This document shows positions 53,593 to 61,270 of a stretch of 64,000 nucleotides of DNA, one piece after another; positions within the stretch are counted from its first letter, which is position 1; every line of letters starts with the position of its first letter. The stretch is taken from contig NZ_QPJW01000001.1 in assembly GCF_003337355.1 (NCBI RefSeq), positions 124,001 to 188,000 of the forward strand. Reading direction: 5' to 3'. The notes under the pieces were generated by a model. That model was not told where the DNA came from and did no database searches. It was given only the letters and a program-made list of their open reading frames with translations. Both the position numbers and the translations under genes were made by a program. The DNA is from Fontibacillus phaseoli. GTDB lineage: Bacteria > Bacillota > Bacilli > Paenibacillales > Paenibacillaceae.

Positions 53593-54012
53593 ATGAGTAA
53601 TTTGAGCCTGTTTTTTGCGCAAAACGTCGTGTCGGAAATTACGGATGAGGCGATCATTTCCGCCCGTTTCAAGGATGAGAAGGGCAAACCGATTCCTTGG
53701 AAGCTGCGGAGCATGACGGAGGAGGAAAACGAAGTCATTCGGAAATCCTCCCAACGCAAAATCAAGGAAAAAGGAATCGTTACGCTCGACACGAATTCGG
53801 ATGAATATTTGACCAAACTGGTCGTCGCCAGCGTGGTGTTTCCCGACTTAAAAGATGCCGAGCTGCAAAAATCGTACGGGGTGCTTGGCGCCGACCAATT
53901 GCTGCGGAAAATGCTCCTGCCCGGCGAATACGCGACCTTGATGCAAAAAGTGCAGGAGATTAACGGTTTTGACAAGGACGTCAACGAACTGGCGAATGAA
54001 GTAAAAAACTGA
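53593..54012 (+). CDS. xkdN: Tail assembly chaperone, short form (XkdN-like, gpG equivalent)
   Basis: A 139-residue protein of the phage_XkdN family (SNLSLFFAQNVVSEITDEAI opening, LRSMTEEENEVIRKSS, GVLGADQLLRKMLLPGEYAT). It binds the tape measure during tail assembly. The 0-frame ends in AAA-AAC-TGA directly after an A-AAA-AAC slippery heptamer (54003-54009), so a fraction of ribosomes should slip by -1 and make a longer form (see the next entry). Confidence 0.9.
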   Translation: MSNLSLFFAQNVVSEITDEAIISARFKDEKGKPIPWKLRSMTEEENEVIRKSSQRKIKEKGIVTLDTNSDEYLTKLVVASVVFPDLKDAELQKSYGVLGADQLLRKMLLPGEYATLMQKVQEINGFDKDVNELANEVKN

Positions 54013-54173
54013 TCCAAGAGGGCGACGGGGAGGCGAACGTTGCCTACTACGCCCTCCATAAATTCCATCTCATGCCTTGGGATTTCGTAGAACTGGATCC
54101 AAGGAAAAAAGCGGCATTGATCGCCATGATTCAGGTGCGAATCCAAGCCGAGAAGAAAGCGGCGAAAAAGTAG
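54003..54173 (+). CDS. -1 frameshift extension of the tail assembly chaperone (gpGT equivalent)
   Basis: After slippage on A-AAA-AAC (54003-54009) the -1 frame continues from CTG 54009 as LIQEGDGEANVAYYALHKFH, then LMPWDFVELDPRKKAALIAM and a Lys-rich end, to TAG 54171-54173: 54 extra residues, giving a fusion of about 193. This frame has no own start with a ribosome binding site, and its MPWDFVEL segment is the typical content of the T part in contractile phages of Bacillota. The layout agrees with the conserved translational frameshift in tail assembly genes. Confidence 0.85.
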   Translation, partial: KKLIQEGDGEANVAYYALHKFHLMPWDFVELDPRKKAALIAMIQVRIQAEKKAAKK

Positions 54174-54200
54174 GACAGCCTCTCTTCTAATGTGTATAAT
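54172..54200 (+). promoter_or_regulatory. Promoter of the inserted 170-residue gene
   Basis: Perfect TATAAT at 54195-54200 and AGGACA at 54172-54177 with a 17-bp spacer. The -35 overlaps the stop codon of the chaperone frameshift product. This gives the next gene expression independent of the tail operon. Confidence 0.65.
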
Positions 54201-54234
54201 TGGAAGTAATACACGTTGCTTGAGGAGGCTGAGC

Positions 54235-54747
54235 ATGTTTAAGCCGAAGGCTTTTGTAAAATTGGTGTCGGGGCTGCCGCTAAGAGATCCCGAAGCGTTG
54301 CTTGAACTGACGTTTGATGATGAGTTTTTGATCATTACCGAAAAACATTACGCAGGATTTAAATGGATAGTAGACAATGTATTTAAAATCCCTCATATAA
54401 ATATGATTGCTTCTTCTACCGAAATAGACTTTGCACATTATTATGTGGAACAAGGAACGGAGAGAACGGTATTTTATGAAGGTATCGTCCGTCCTTATGC
54501 CGTAACGAAAACCAGCAAAGATGTAAAAAAGAAAACGGCATTATCGAGAGAATACAATATCTCTTATATTAATTCCATTGGGGAAGTCGGATTCATCAAA
54601 TTTTCAACAACTTTTATGATGTTTGACGTTGCACATAAATTTAACAAGAAACTGGTAAAGAAGCAGCGAACAATCCCAAAAAGCCGTGAAGTTTTAATGT
54701 TTTATCAGCAAATGCAAGACCCTAAACATAAGGAAACCATTCTATAG
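54235..54747 (+). CDS. Protein of unknown function inserted in the tail operon (moron-like)
   Basis: A 170-residue protein starting at ATG 54235 after GAGGAGG. No family recognised with confidence; an N-terminal beta-rich part (ALLELTFDDEFLIITEKHYA, KIPHINMIASSTEIDF) looks like a PH-type barrel, followed by a basic, helical C-terminus. The gene is clearly more AT-rich than the tail genes on both sides and has its own promoter (54172-54200) and terminator (54756-54785). That is the definition of a moron: a gene carried by a phage but expressed from the repressed state. Immunity against the particle or a host-benefit function are guesses. Confidence 0.75.
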   Translation: MFKPKAFVKLVSGLPLRDPEALLELTFDDEFLIITEKHYAGFKWIVDNVFKIPHINMIASSTEIDFAHYYVEQGTERTVFYEGIVRPYAVTKTSKDVKKKTALSREYNISYINSIGEVGFIKFSTTFMMFDVAHKFNKKLVKKQRTIPKSREVLMFYQQMQDPKHKETIL

Positions 54748-54755
54748 GATCAAAG

Positions 54756-54785
54756 CACCCTCTGAGCAGAGGGTGTTTTTTATTT
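54756..54785 (+). terminator. Terminator after the inserted gene
   Basis: CACCCTCT (54756-54763), loop GAGC, AGAGGGTG (54768-54775), then TTTTTTATTTT. A strong intrinsic terminator in the middle of the tail operon; tail transcription must pass it or be lowered there. Confidence 0.9.
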
Positions 54786-54810
54786 TCCCGGAAAGGAGGC
54801 TGATAACCTA

Positions 54811-56934
54811 ATGACAACAATGTCTACTGCGCTCCAATTGTATGACGGAACGTCCACTGCGCTACAAATGTATGACGGGTTGTCCAGTAGGGTCCAGAGT
54901 TATTCCCGAGAAGTGAGTCAGGCGTCGTCGTTGATCAATGGAAGCGTTACGCGAACAGCCCAGCTTTTCCTGGCTATTGTGCCTATTCAAATGCAGGTAG
55001 CGGCGGCGCAGACAGAGATTCAAAAAAGCACGGAAGGAGCTGAAGAGGCTCAAAGCAGTTTCGGTGACCGGATCAAGAAAATGGGGACCAACGTAGTCGA
55101 TGTATTTAAAAAGGCCAAATCGGCCGTCGATCAGTTGAAGCCCGCCATGGATTTTAGCGATGCCTACGTGAATACCTTTTACCGACTGGATTCCGTGAAC
55201 GATAAGTTGCAAACCTCAAAGCAACTTCATGATAAGGTGTTTGCTGCTGCCCAGAGAAGCAGGGGCGATTACATGAGCATGGCTTCCAGCGTGGCCGAGA
55301 TGGGAAAGGCGGCTCCCAAAGCCTTTAAAACCAATGATGAAATGATTGCTTTTCAGGAGCTATTGAACAAATCGTACAAAGTCGAAGGGAAAAGCGAATC
55401 CGACCAAAAAAGCGGAACAGGCAAGCTGACCCAAGTCATGGCCGCAGGGAAATTTCAAGGCAGCGATTTTAGCTCCATGACGGAGTATGCCCCGATGCTG
55501 GCCGATGCGGTATCCAAATATACCGGAAAAACCAAGCAGGAGCTTCAAGCTTTATCTGGCAGCGGTGCTCTGTCTTCGGACGTAATCAAGAACGCCATGT
55601 TTTCCGCGACCGATGAGATCAACGGTAAGTTCTCTCAGGTGCCTAAGACGTTTAGCGATCATTTTACGAGCCTGAAGAATACGGCCATTCGCAACCTTGA
55701 TCCGATCATTAGCAAGGTTAGCGAGATTTTGAACAGTCCCGCGGTCGCTTCGTTTATGACGGGGCTGCAAACCGGGTTGAATATGGTATTCTCATTATTC
55801 GATCCGTTAATTGCGGGAGCGGAACAGTTTGCTGGGGTGCTGCAAAATAATTTGCCGATTGTGTGGGGACTGTTGTCCGGGATATCGGCATTTTTAATTG
55901 GATTGGCCATGCGACAGATTCCTAATTTAATAATCGGGTTGTGGAACATGATTCCGCCACTCATTACACAGGCTATTACTTGGCTTGCCATAAATTGGCC
56001 GATTTTGCTTATTGCGGCACTAATTGGGATACTGGTCGCAGCCTTGATGTATTTCGGCGTTTCTGCGCAGGAAGTAGTTGGGGTCGTATTCGCGGTGTTT
56101 TATGCCCTTTATGCAAATATTTACAATATTATCGCTTTACTGTATAACTTGTTTGCTTCCTATGCCGAGTTCTTGATTAATTTGTTCATTGACCCGGTAT
56201 ATGCCATTAAAAAGCTGTTTTACGATCTGGTAATGACGTTTGGAAACTTCATGTATAATATGCTGCGCTCCGCCGAGGACTTTGCCGGGGGGTTTATGAA
56301 GACTATCCTTGCTGGAATTAACGGCGCGTTGAAGGGTTTTAACTGGCTGGTCGAAAAGGTGAACGGAATTTTTGGAACCGATTTTGCCACTGCTCAATTG
56401 CTGGATGAAACCAATATTCATGCGTTAAGCGATAAATTTAAAGGCATGATGGACGTTGAAGCGCCGGTTAGCGATAAAAGTATCGTTAGTCTAAAGCGGA
56501 TGGAATATAAAAATATCAATGAATTCTCAAAAAAAGGTTATTCGGGTGGTTTAAAATTTTCAGACCAGCTGAAAAATGGTGCAGGAAAAATCGGCGATAA
56601 ATTCAAAAATCCGGCTGGCGAGCTCGACGTGAGCGCAAGTCCGTTTGCGGGCAATTCTTTCGGCGCCGGCTCAGCGTCCAATATCCCGAATGTCGGGAAG
56701 GTAGACCGGGTCGGGGGCGTGGATGAAGAAGTCGCGATAAGCAGCGAGGATTTGAAAATGATGCGGGAACTGGCCGAGATGAAATCGATCCAGAATTTCG
56801 TGTCCTTGACGCCTACCGTCCAAGTGACGACGGGGCCGGTTACTAATGGAGCGGACATCGATACGATCGTGGCGAAAATCGAGCAATCGCTGGATGAAGA
56901 AATCTCTTCATCGGCCGCGGGGGTGTATGCATGA
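54811..56934 (+). CDS. Tail tape-measure protein (XkdO-like)
   Basis: A 707-residue tape-measure protein: helical N-terminal part (about 1-340) with the tape_meas_nterm-type region (YVNTFYRLDSVNDKLQTSKQ onward, SSMTEYAPMLADAVSKYTGK), a hydrophobic stretch with several membrane-type segments (about 345-480), and a C-terminal part with linker sequence. It sets tail length and is ejected first. At the usual 0.15 nm per residue it would span about 100 nm; this is a rough family rule. It is shorter than the about 1300-residue XkdO of PBSX, suggesting a shorter tail. GGAAAGGAGG stands before the ATG; the stop overlaps the next ATG. Confidence 0.93.
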   Translation: MTTMSTALQLYDGTSTALQMYDGLSSRVQSYSREVSQASSLINGSVTRTAQLFLAIVPIQMQVAAAQTEIQKSTEGAEEAQSSFGDRIKKMGTNVVDVFKKAKSAVDQLKPAMDFSDAYVNTFYRLDSVNDKLQTSKQLHDKVFAAAQRSRGDYMSMASSVAEMGKAAPKAFKTNDEMIAFQELLNKSYKVEGKSESDQKSGTGKLTQVMAAGKFQGSDFSSMTEYAPMLADAVSKYTGKTKQELQALSGSGALSSDVIKNAMFSATDEINGKFSQVPKTFSDHFTSLKNTAIRNLDPIISKVSEILNSPAVASFMTGLQTGLNMVFSLFDPLIAGAEQFAGVLQNNLPIVWGLLSGISAFLIGLAMRQIPNLIIGLWNMIPPLITQAITWLAINWPILLIAALIGILVAALMYFGVSAQEVVGVVFAVFYALYANIYNIIALLYNLFASYAEFLINLFIDPVYAIKKLFYDLVMTFGNFMYNMLRSAEDFAGGFMKTILAGINGALKGFNWLVEKVNGIFGTDFATAQLLDETNIHALSDKFKGMMDVEAPVSDKSIVSLKRMEYKNINEFSKKGYSGGLKFSDQLKNGAGKIGDKFKNPAGELDVSASPFAGNSFGAGSASNIPNVGKVDRVGGVDEEVAISSEDLKMMRELAEMKSIQNFVSLTPTVQVTTGPVTNGADIDTIVAKIEQSLDEEISSSAAGVYA

Positions 56935-57632
56935 GTGAGTATTCATTGACGTTGTCCGTTAACCAAGACGCGGAAGAAATCCTGCTTCCTGTGCTCCCGG
57001 AAAAAATCGAATTTTCCGAATCCGGCAACGGCAAAACCTATGAAATCTCCGGCCTGGGGGAAATCAATGTCATTAAAAACATGAAGCTGATGGAGATTTC
57101 CTTCGAAGGGCTGCTCCCTGCTAGCTGGTTTCCCGGAGCAAACGTGCCTCGGAACAAAACCTGGTTCTCGCCTTCCCACTATCTCATCACGATTCAGAAA
57201 TGGCGCCGCCGGAAGCTGCCTGTCAAGCTTGTCGTCAATTTGTCCGGCATGGAAATCAGCTTGCATGTGAGCATTGAAAAATTCACCTGGTCGGAAAGCG
57301 GCGGGGCAGTCGGAGATATCCAATACCAGATCTCATTAAAGGAATACCGCCCTTATTCGGCCAAAAAAGTGCAGGTTTCCGAACCTGATAAACAGCAAGC
57401 CGGAGGAACGGGGAACACGGCTCCAGCCAATACGGCTAACAGTGCTCCTCCACGTCCGGATACCCGGATACCGCCGAAAACCTATACCTTGGTTGCCGGA
57501 GATTCATTATGGAAGGTAGCCAAGCGATTTTTGGGAGACGGCTCCAAATACAAGCAGATTCAAAGTCTTAACGGGATTAAAGACAGCGAGCTCAAAAAGC
57601 TGCCGGTAGGCAAAGTTATCAAACTGCCGTGA
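56931..57632 (+). CDS. xkdP: LysM baseplate/tail protein (XkdP-like)
   Basis: A 233-residue protein with an N-terminal XkdP domain (PVLPEKIEFSESGNGKTYEI, then a beta-rich part through QYQISLKEYRPY), a Pro/Ala/Thr linker (about 145-180) and a C-terminal LysM domain (about 183-233, KTYTLVAGDSLWKVAKRFLG). It is the counterpart of T4 gp53-type baseplate proteins; the LysM may fix it to peptidoglycan-like sugar or to the hub. Overlaps the tape-measure stop by 4 bp. Confidence 0.93.
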   Translation: MSEYSLTLSVNQDAEEILLPVLPEKIEFSESGNGKTYEISGLGEINVIKNMKLMEISFEGLLPASWFPGANVPRNKTWFSPSHYLITIQKWRRRKLPVKLVVNLSGMEISLHVSIEKFTWSESGGAVGDIQYQISLKEYRPYSAKKVQVSEPDKQQAGGTGNTAPANTANSAPPRPDTRIPPKTYTLVAGDSLWKVAKRFLGDGSKYKQIQSLNGIKDSELKKLPVGKVIKLP

Positions 57633-57647
57633 TAAGGGGAGATTCAT

Positions 57648-58598
57648 ATGCTTGAAGTTTTGCTCGACAACAAAGACGGAACCGTATGGGACATCTCCGA
57701 GCTCGTCAGCGATGCCTCCTGGAAAACATCCCGGATCGGCAAGCCGGGCAGTTTTGATTTTTCGCTGATTGCCGACGACAACCTGAAGATCGAAAACGGG
57801 GATGTGGTCCGTTCCAAATGGGACGGGGCGCCGATTTTTTACGGATATGTATTTACGATAGGCAGCAGTCAAGAAGAGCAGATCAGCGTGAAATGCTACG
57901 ACCAGATCCGGTACTTGTCCTCCAGCGAAACGTATGTGCTTAAAAACATTACCGCCGCCGCGGTCATAAAACGGATCGCCGACGATTTTGGCCTGAAATG
58001 GGGCCATATTGCCGATACGAAATACAAGATTGAATCCCTGATCGAGGATCAGAAATTGATCGATACGATCTGTAAAGCATTGGACCATACGGTCGTCAAC
58101 ACGGGCATTATTTATAATTTTTATGACGATTTTGGCGCTTTGGCCTTGCGGGATGCAAAGGAGATGCGACTGGATCTTGTCATCGGCGAGGAAAGTCTGA
58201 TGTACGGGTATTCTTACGAAAAAAGCATCGATAACGACACGTATAACCGCATCAAGCTGGTTCGGGAAAATCAGGAAACCGGCGGCAAGGACATTTATGT
58301 ATCCCAGGACAGCGACAATATTGCCAAATGGGGACGGCTGCAACTGCTGCAAAAAATAGATGCCAACAAAAACGAGGCACAGATTGCGCAATTGCTCGAC
58401 ACGCTCAGCCAGTTGAAAAACCGGGAAACTAAAAAACTGAAGCTGGATGCACTGGGAAATCCTACGGTTCGCGCTGGTTCCTATATCGCCGTTCATATCG
58501 CGGCATTAGGCATCGACCAGTATTTTTTGGTGGACGAATGCTCGCACAGTTTTAGCGGCGAAGAGTACACGATTAGCATGGAATTGAAGGTGATATGA
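57648..58598 (+). CDS. xkdQ: Baseplate hub protein (XkdQ-like)
   Basis: A 316-residue hub protein of the XkdQ/YqbQ family (gpD-like fold): LEVLLDNKDGTVWDISELVS opening, KCYDQIRYLSSSETYVLK, and a C-terminal GSYIAVHIAALGIDQYFLVD part that forms the tube-like barrel. It connects tube and spike. Starts 15 bp after xkdP with GGGGAGA upstream and overlaps the next gene by 4 bp. Confidence 0.92.
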   Translation: MLEVLLDNKDGTVWDISELVSDASWKTSRIGKPGSFDFSLIADDNLKIENGDVVRSKWDGAPIFYGYVFTIGSSQEEQISVKCYDQIRYLSSSETYVLKNITAAAVIKRIADDFGLKWGHIADTKYKIESLIEDQKLIDTICKALDHTVVNTGIIYNFYDDFGALALRDAKEMRLDLVIGEESLMYGYSYEKSIDNDTYNRIKLVRENQETGGKDIYVSQDSDNIAKWGRLQLLQKIDANKNEAQIAQLLDTLSQLKNRETKKLKLDALGNPTVRAGSYIAVHIAALGIDQYFLVDECSHSFSGEEYTISMELKVI

Positions 58599-58942
58599 TG
58601 GCGCTTGGCGATAAAATACGAAAGCTTGGCAGTGAAGCGGTTGGCGCCGGCAATCCGGTGGCCGTCCTGTTCGGGACGGTAACCCGCGCTCATCCTCTCG
58701 AAGTGAACGTGGATCAACGGTTCACGTTTGATGAGGATTTTTTGATTTTAACGGAATCTCTGCAAAGGTATGAACTGGACTTGAAGCACACTCATCTTCT
58801 TCCCGGCAGTGAAGCGACGAAGGAGGCATTGACCGATAAGATCGTGATCCGGGCCGGTTTGCAAAAAGGGGATGTCGTGCTGCTGCTTCGCGTCCAAGGC
58901 GGTCAAAAATACGTCGTATGGGACAAGGTGGTGAAGCCATGA
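58595..58942 (+). CDS. xkdR: DUF2577 baseplate protein (XkdR-like)
   Basis: A 115-residue protein of the DUF2577 family, small OB-fold-like baseplate or spike components. Segments NPVAVLFGTVTRAHPLEVNV and GDVVLLLRVQGGQKYVVWDK are as expected. Two adjacent ATG codons (58595, 58598) follow AAGGTGAT; either may be used. The stop overlaps the next ATG. Confidence 0.88.
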   Translation: MMALGDKIRKLGSEAVGAGNPVAVLFGTVTRAHPLEVNVDQRFTFDEDFLILTESLQRYELDLKHTHLLPGSEATKEALTDKIVIRAGLQKGDVVLLLRVQGGQKYVVWDKVVKP

Positions 58943-59337
58943 TTCCGATCGGCAGCAGTTTGACCGGCGAGATGCAAATTGTCCGGGAAACCAGCCGGAC
59001 CTATCATTTAGATCTTCAGCGCAAAAAGATCGCCGGATTCACCGATGGCCTGGATGCGGTTAAGCAAGCGTGTCTTAAAATCTTTCAAACGGAGAGGTTC
59101 GCCCATATTATTTATGACAGCAATTACGGATTCGAAAGCTGGGGCTTGATCGGACGACCGTCAGGTTATGTTCGGGCCGAGCTCAAGCGGCGGATTACCG
59201 AAGCTCTGCTTCAGGATGATCGGATATCCGAGGTTTTGGACTTTGAAATCGCCATCACTGGGGATGAAGCCGTCGCCGGCTTCACGGTGCATACGATTTT
59301 TGGCGACTTTAGAACGGAGGTGAACGCCCATGGTTGA
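58939..59337 (+). CDS. xkdS: DUF2634 baseplate protein (XkdS-like)
   Basis: A 132-residue protein of the gp25/XkdS group (DUF2634): SRTYHLDLQRKKIAGFTDGL, AHIIYDSNYGFESWGLIG and RITEALLQDDRISEVLDFEI. It forms the wedge that starts sheath assembly at the baseplate. ATG 58939 with AAGGTGG upstream is preferred over 58918, which lies inside xkdR without a ribosome binding site. It overlaps xkdR and xkdT by a few bases. Confidence 0.9.
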   Translation: MIPIGSSLTGEMQIVRETSRTYHLDLQRKKIAGFTDGLDAVKQACLKIFQTERFAHIIYDSNYGFESWGLIGRPSGYVRAELKRRITEALLQDDRISEVLDFEIAITGDEAVAGFTVHTIFGDFRTEVNAHG

Positions 59338-60409
59338 ACATGAATCTTTTGAAGCGATTCTGTCCCGCATGCTCGGGAGGGTTCCGGACTCGATAGACAG
59401 ACGCCCCGGCAGTATTATCTATGATGCATTGGCTCCCGCTGCCGCGGAATTGGCGCAAATGTATATTGAACTGGAAAGCAATCAAAATCTATCTTTTGCC
59501 GATACGGCTACCGGCGAATTTTTGGATCGCCGCACGCAGGAGTTCGGAATCCAGCGGGAAGCGGCTACAACGTCTAAGCGAAAAGGTCTTTTTTTCGCAT
59601 CGGGGAGCATTCCCTTGGATGTGCCGATCGGCACCCGCTTTTCATTGAATGAGGTGAATTATACGGTGATCGGTAAAATATCGTCTGCGGAATGGATGCT
59701 GGAATGCGAAACGGCCGGCACGTTGGGTAACCGTGATTACGGTACGCTGCTGCCGGTCGACTACGTGGAAGGACTGGCTCGCGCGGAGCTTTCCGAATTG
59801 CTGGTGCCCGGAGAGGATGCCGAAACCGATGAAGCTTTGCGCCAGCGCTATCTGGAATATGTGAATGAGCAGCCGTTTGGCGGCAATGTCGCGGATTACA
59901 AGCAAAAGCTGAATGCGATCGACGGGGTGGGCGGCGTCAAAATATTTCCGGCATGGGACGGCGGAGGCACCGTTAAAGCCACCATCATTACCACCGATTA
60001 TGCACCGCCGTCCGCGGCATTGATCGCTGAAGTACAGACCCGGATCGACCCGGAAGTAAACGGAGGCCAAGGCATCGGGCTGGCGCCGATCGGGCACCGG
60101 GTCACGATCACCGGGGCCGGAGGGGTGGCCGTTGCGGTTTCGGCTGTGGTTACGCTGGCCGCCGGGACAACCATCGGGCAGGTACGCAGCGACATCGAAG
60201 CTTCTATGGCTTCTTACCTGCTCCAGCTCCGGCAAAATTGGGCGGCCGAGTCGGCGCTTGTTGTACGTGTCGCCCAGTTGGAGGCACGGATGTTGACCGT
60301 CCCCGGTGTAGTCGATGTTTCCAAAACGACGCTGAACGGCTCTTCCGGCAATCTGGTCTTGGGGAGCGAGCAAATCCCTGTTCTCGGGGAGGTCGTACTT
60401 AGTGAATAG
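59330..60409 (+). CDS. xkdT: Baseplate J family protein (XkdT-like)
   Basis: A 359-residue Baseplate_J/gp47-type wedge protein: PDSIDRRPGSIIYDALAPAA, FLDRRTQEFGIQREAATTSK, RARY-type SELLVPGEDAETDEALRQRY, VKIFPAWDGGGTVKATIITT and the C-terminal TLAAGTTIGQVRSDIEA segments. It lines the baseplate iris. It starts within xkdS and overlaps the next gene by 8 bp. Confidence 0.95.
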   Translation: MVEHESFEAILSRMLGRVPDSIDRRPGSIIYDALAPAAAELAQMYIELESNQNLSFADTATGEFLDRRTQEFGIQREAATTSKRKGLFFASGSIPLDVPIGTRFSLNEVNYTVIGKISSAEWMLECETAGTLGNRDYGTLLPVDYVEGLARAELSELLVPGEDAETDEALRQRYLEYVNEQPFGGNVADYKQKLNAIDGVGGVKIFPAWDGGGTVKATIITTDYAPPSAALIAEVQTRIDPEVNGGQGIGLAPIGHRVTITGAGGVAVAVSAVVTLAAGTTIGQVRSDIEASMASYLLQLRQNWAAESALVVRVAQLEARMLTVPGVVDVSKTTLNGSSGNLVLGSEQIPVLGEVVLSE

Positions 60410-60986
60410 ACTGATGGAATATTTGCCGGAATTTTATCACGATATAGTGGACCTAGTGGAATTGACTCAGGTGGAATCGCAGGAATTGATTGAAGTCCAG
60501 GAAGCTATGGACCGGCTGCTGGACGATCAGTTCGTGTTGTCTGCCTCCGAACAGGCCATCAAGCGCCGCGAGAAAATGCTCGGCATTCAGGCTGATCCCC
60601 AAACGGAAAGTCTTGAATTCCGGCGAAAACGCCTGATTAACCGTTACTCCACCAAGCCGCCGTTTACGATGCGTTATTTGCAGCAACGGCTGGATTTTTT
60701 GGTGGGCAGCGGGATGACTTTGGTCGGCGTCGATCACGCCAACTATGTGTTGACGGTTACGGCGAATATCGACAACGCGGATGTGTTCAAGGAAGTGGAA
60801 CGAACCGTAAGCGTCATTAAGCCGGCGAATCTGATCTACCGGCAGAAGACTTCGCTTGGCGATGTCATTGCTTTCCAAGAAGAAATCTCCGCACGGCCGA
60901 TTAATTGGGTCTACAAATTGGACGGGACTTGGAGATTGGGCGACAAAGCCTTTACCGAGCTGGGTCCGGAGGTGACGGTAAAATGA
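60402..60986 (+). CDS. xkdU: YmfQ/DUF2313 tail protein (XkdU-like)
   Basis: A 194-residue member of the DUF2313/YmfQ family, a wedge protein (T4 gp48/gp6-end type) between baseplate J and the fibre: MEYLPEFYHDIVDLVELTQV opening, EFRRKRLINRYSTKPPFTMR, LQQRLDFLVGSGMTLVGVDH. The start is GTG 60402 overlapping xkdT. The next gene starts inside its stop (ATGA). Confidence 0.9.
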   Translation: MNRLMEYLPEFYHDIVDLVELTQVESQELIEVQEAMDRLLDDQFVLSASEQAIKRREKMLGIQADPQTESLEFRRKRLINRYSTKPPFTMRYLQQRLDFLVGSGMTLVGVDHANYVLTVTANIDNADVFKEVERTVSVIKPANLIYRQKTSLGDVIAFQEEISARPINWVYKLDGTWRLGDKAFTELGPEVTVK

Positions 60987-61270
60987 TGAACAGTTCTTTT
61001 CTCAACGAAATCGCAAATTATACTAACGCAAAAATAGCCAAAGTGATATTGAACGATACCGTGGAAATCACCGATTTCACGGTCAAGCAGGTGAACGAGT
61101 CCACCATCGGGATGCAGTACATGATTTCCGCTTCACGAGTCGAGCTCGTGACCAAAATCGAGCTGGCCGATGCCTCGGGGCAACCGCTCAGCACGAACGA
61201 AGTCTATGTGCCGATCGCCTCGGACACCTTGCTGCTCCACACCATTCAAGTAAAGGAGGTTGCTTCCTAA
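60983..61270 (+). CDS. Small conserved-position tail protein of unknown function
   Basis: A 95-residue beta-rich protein (VILNDTVEITDFTVKQVNES, EVYVPIASDTLLLHTIQVKE). It is placed between the YmfQ-like protein and the fibre, where many Paenibacillus tail clusters have a small gene that is often mislabelled in databases. It overlaps the upstream stop and ends directly before the fibre ATG. A fibre-attachment or trimer adaptor role is a guess from position. Confidence 0.7.
   Translation: MMNSSFLNEIANYTNAKIAKVILNDTVEITDFTVKQVNESTIGMQYMISASRVELVTKIELADASGQPLSTNEVYVPIASDTLLLHTIQVKEVAS

Noticed and set aside
57507-58496. 329-codon minus-strand frame
   Set aside because: Antisense of the XkdP/XkdQ genes in a dense rightward operon; composition effect.
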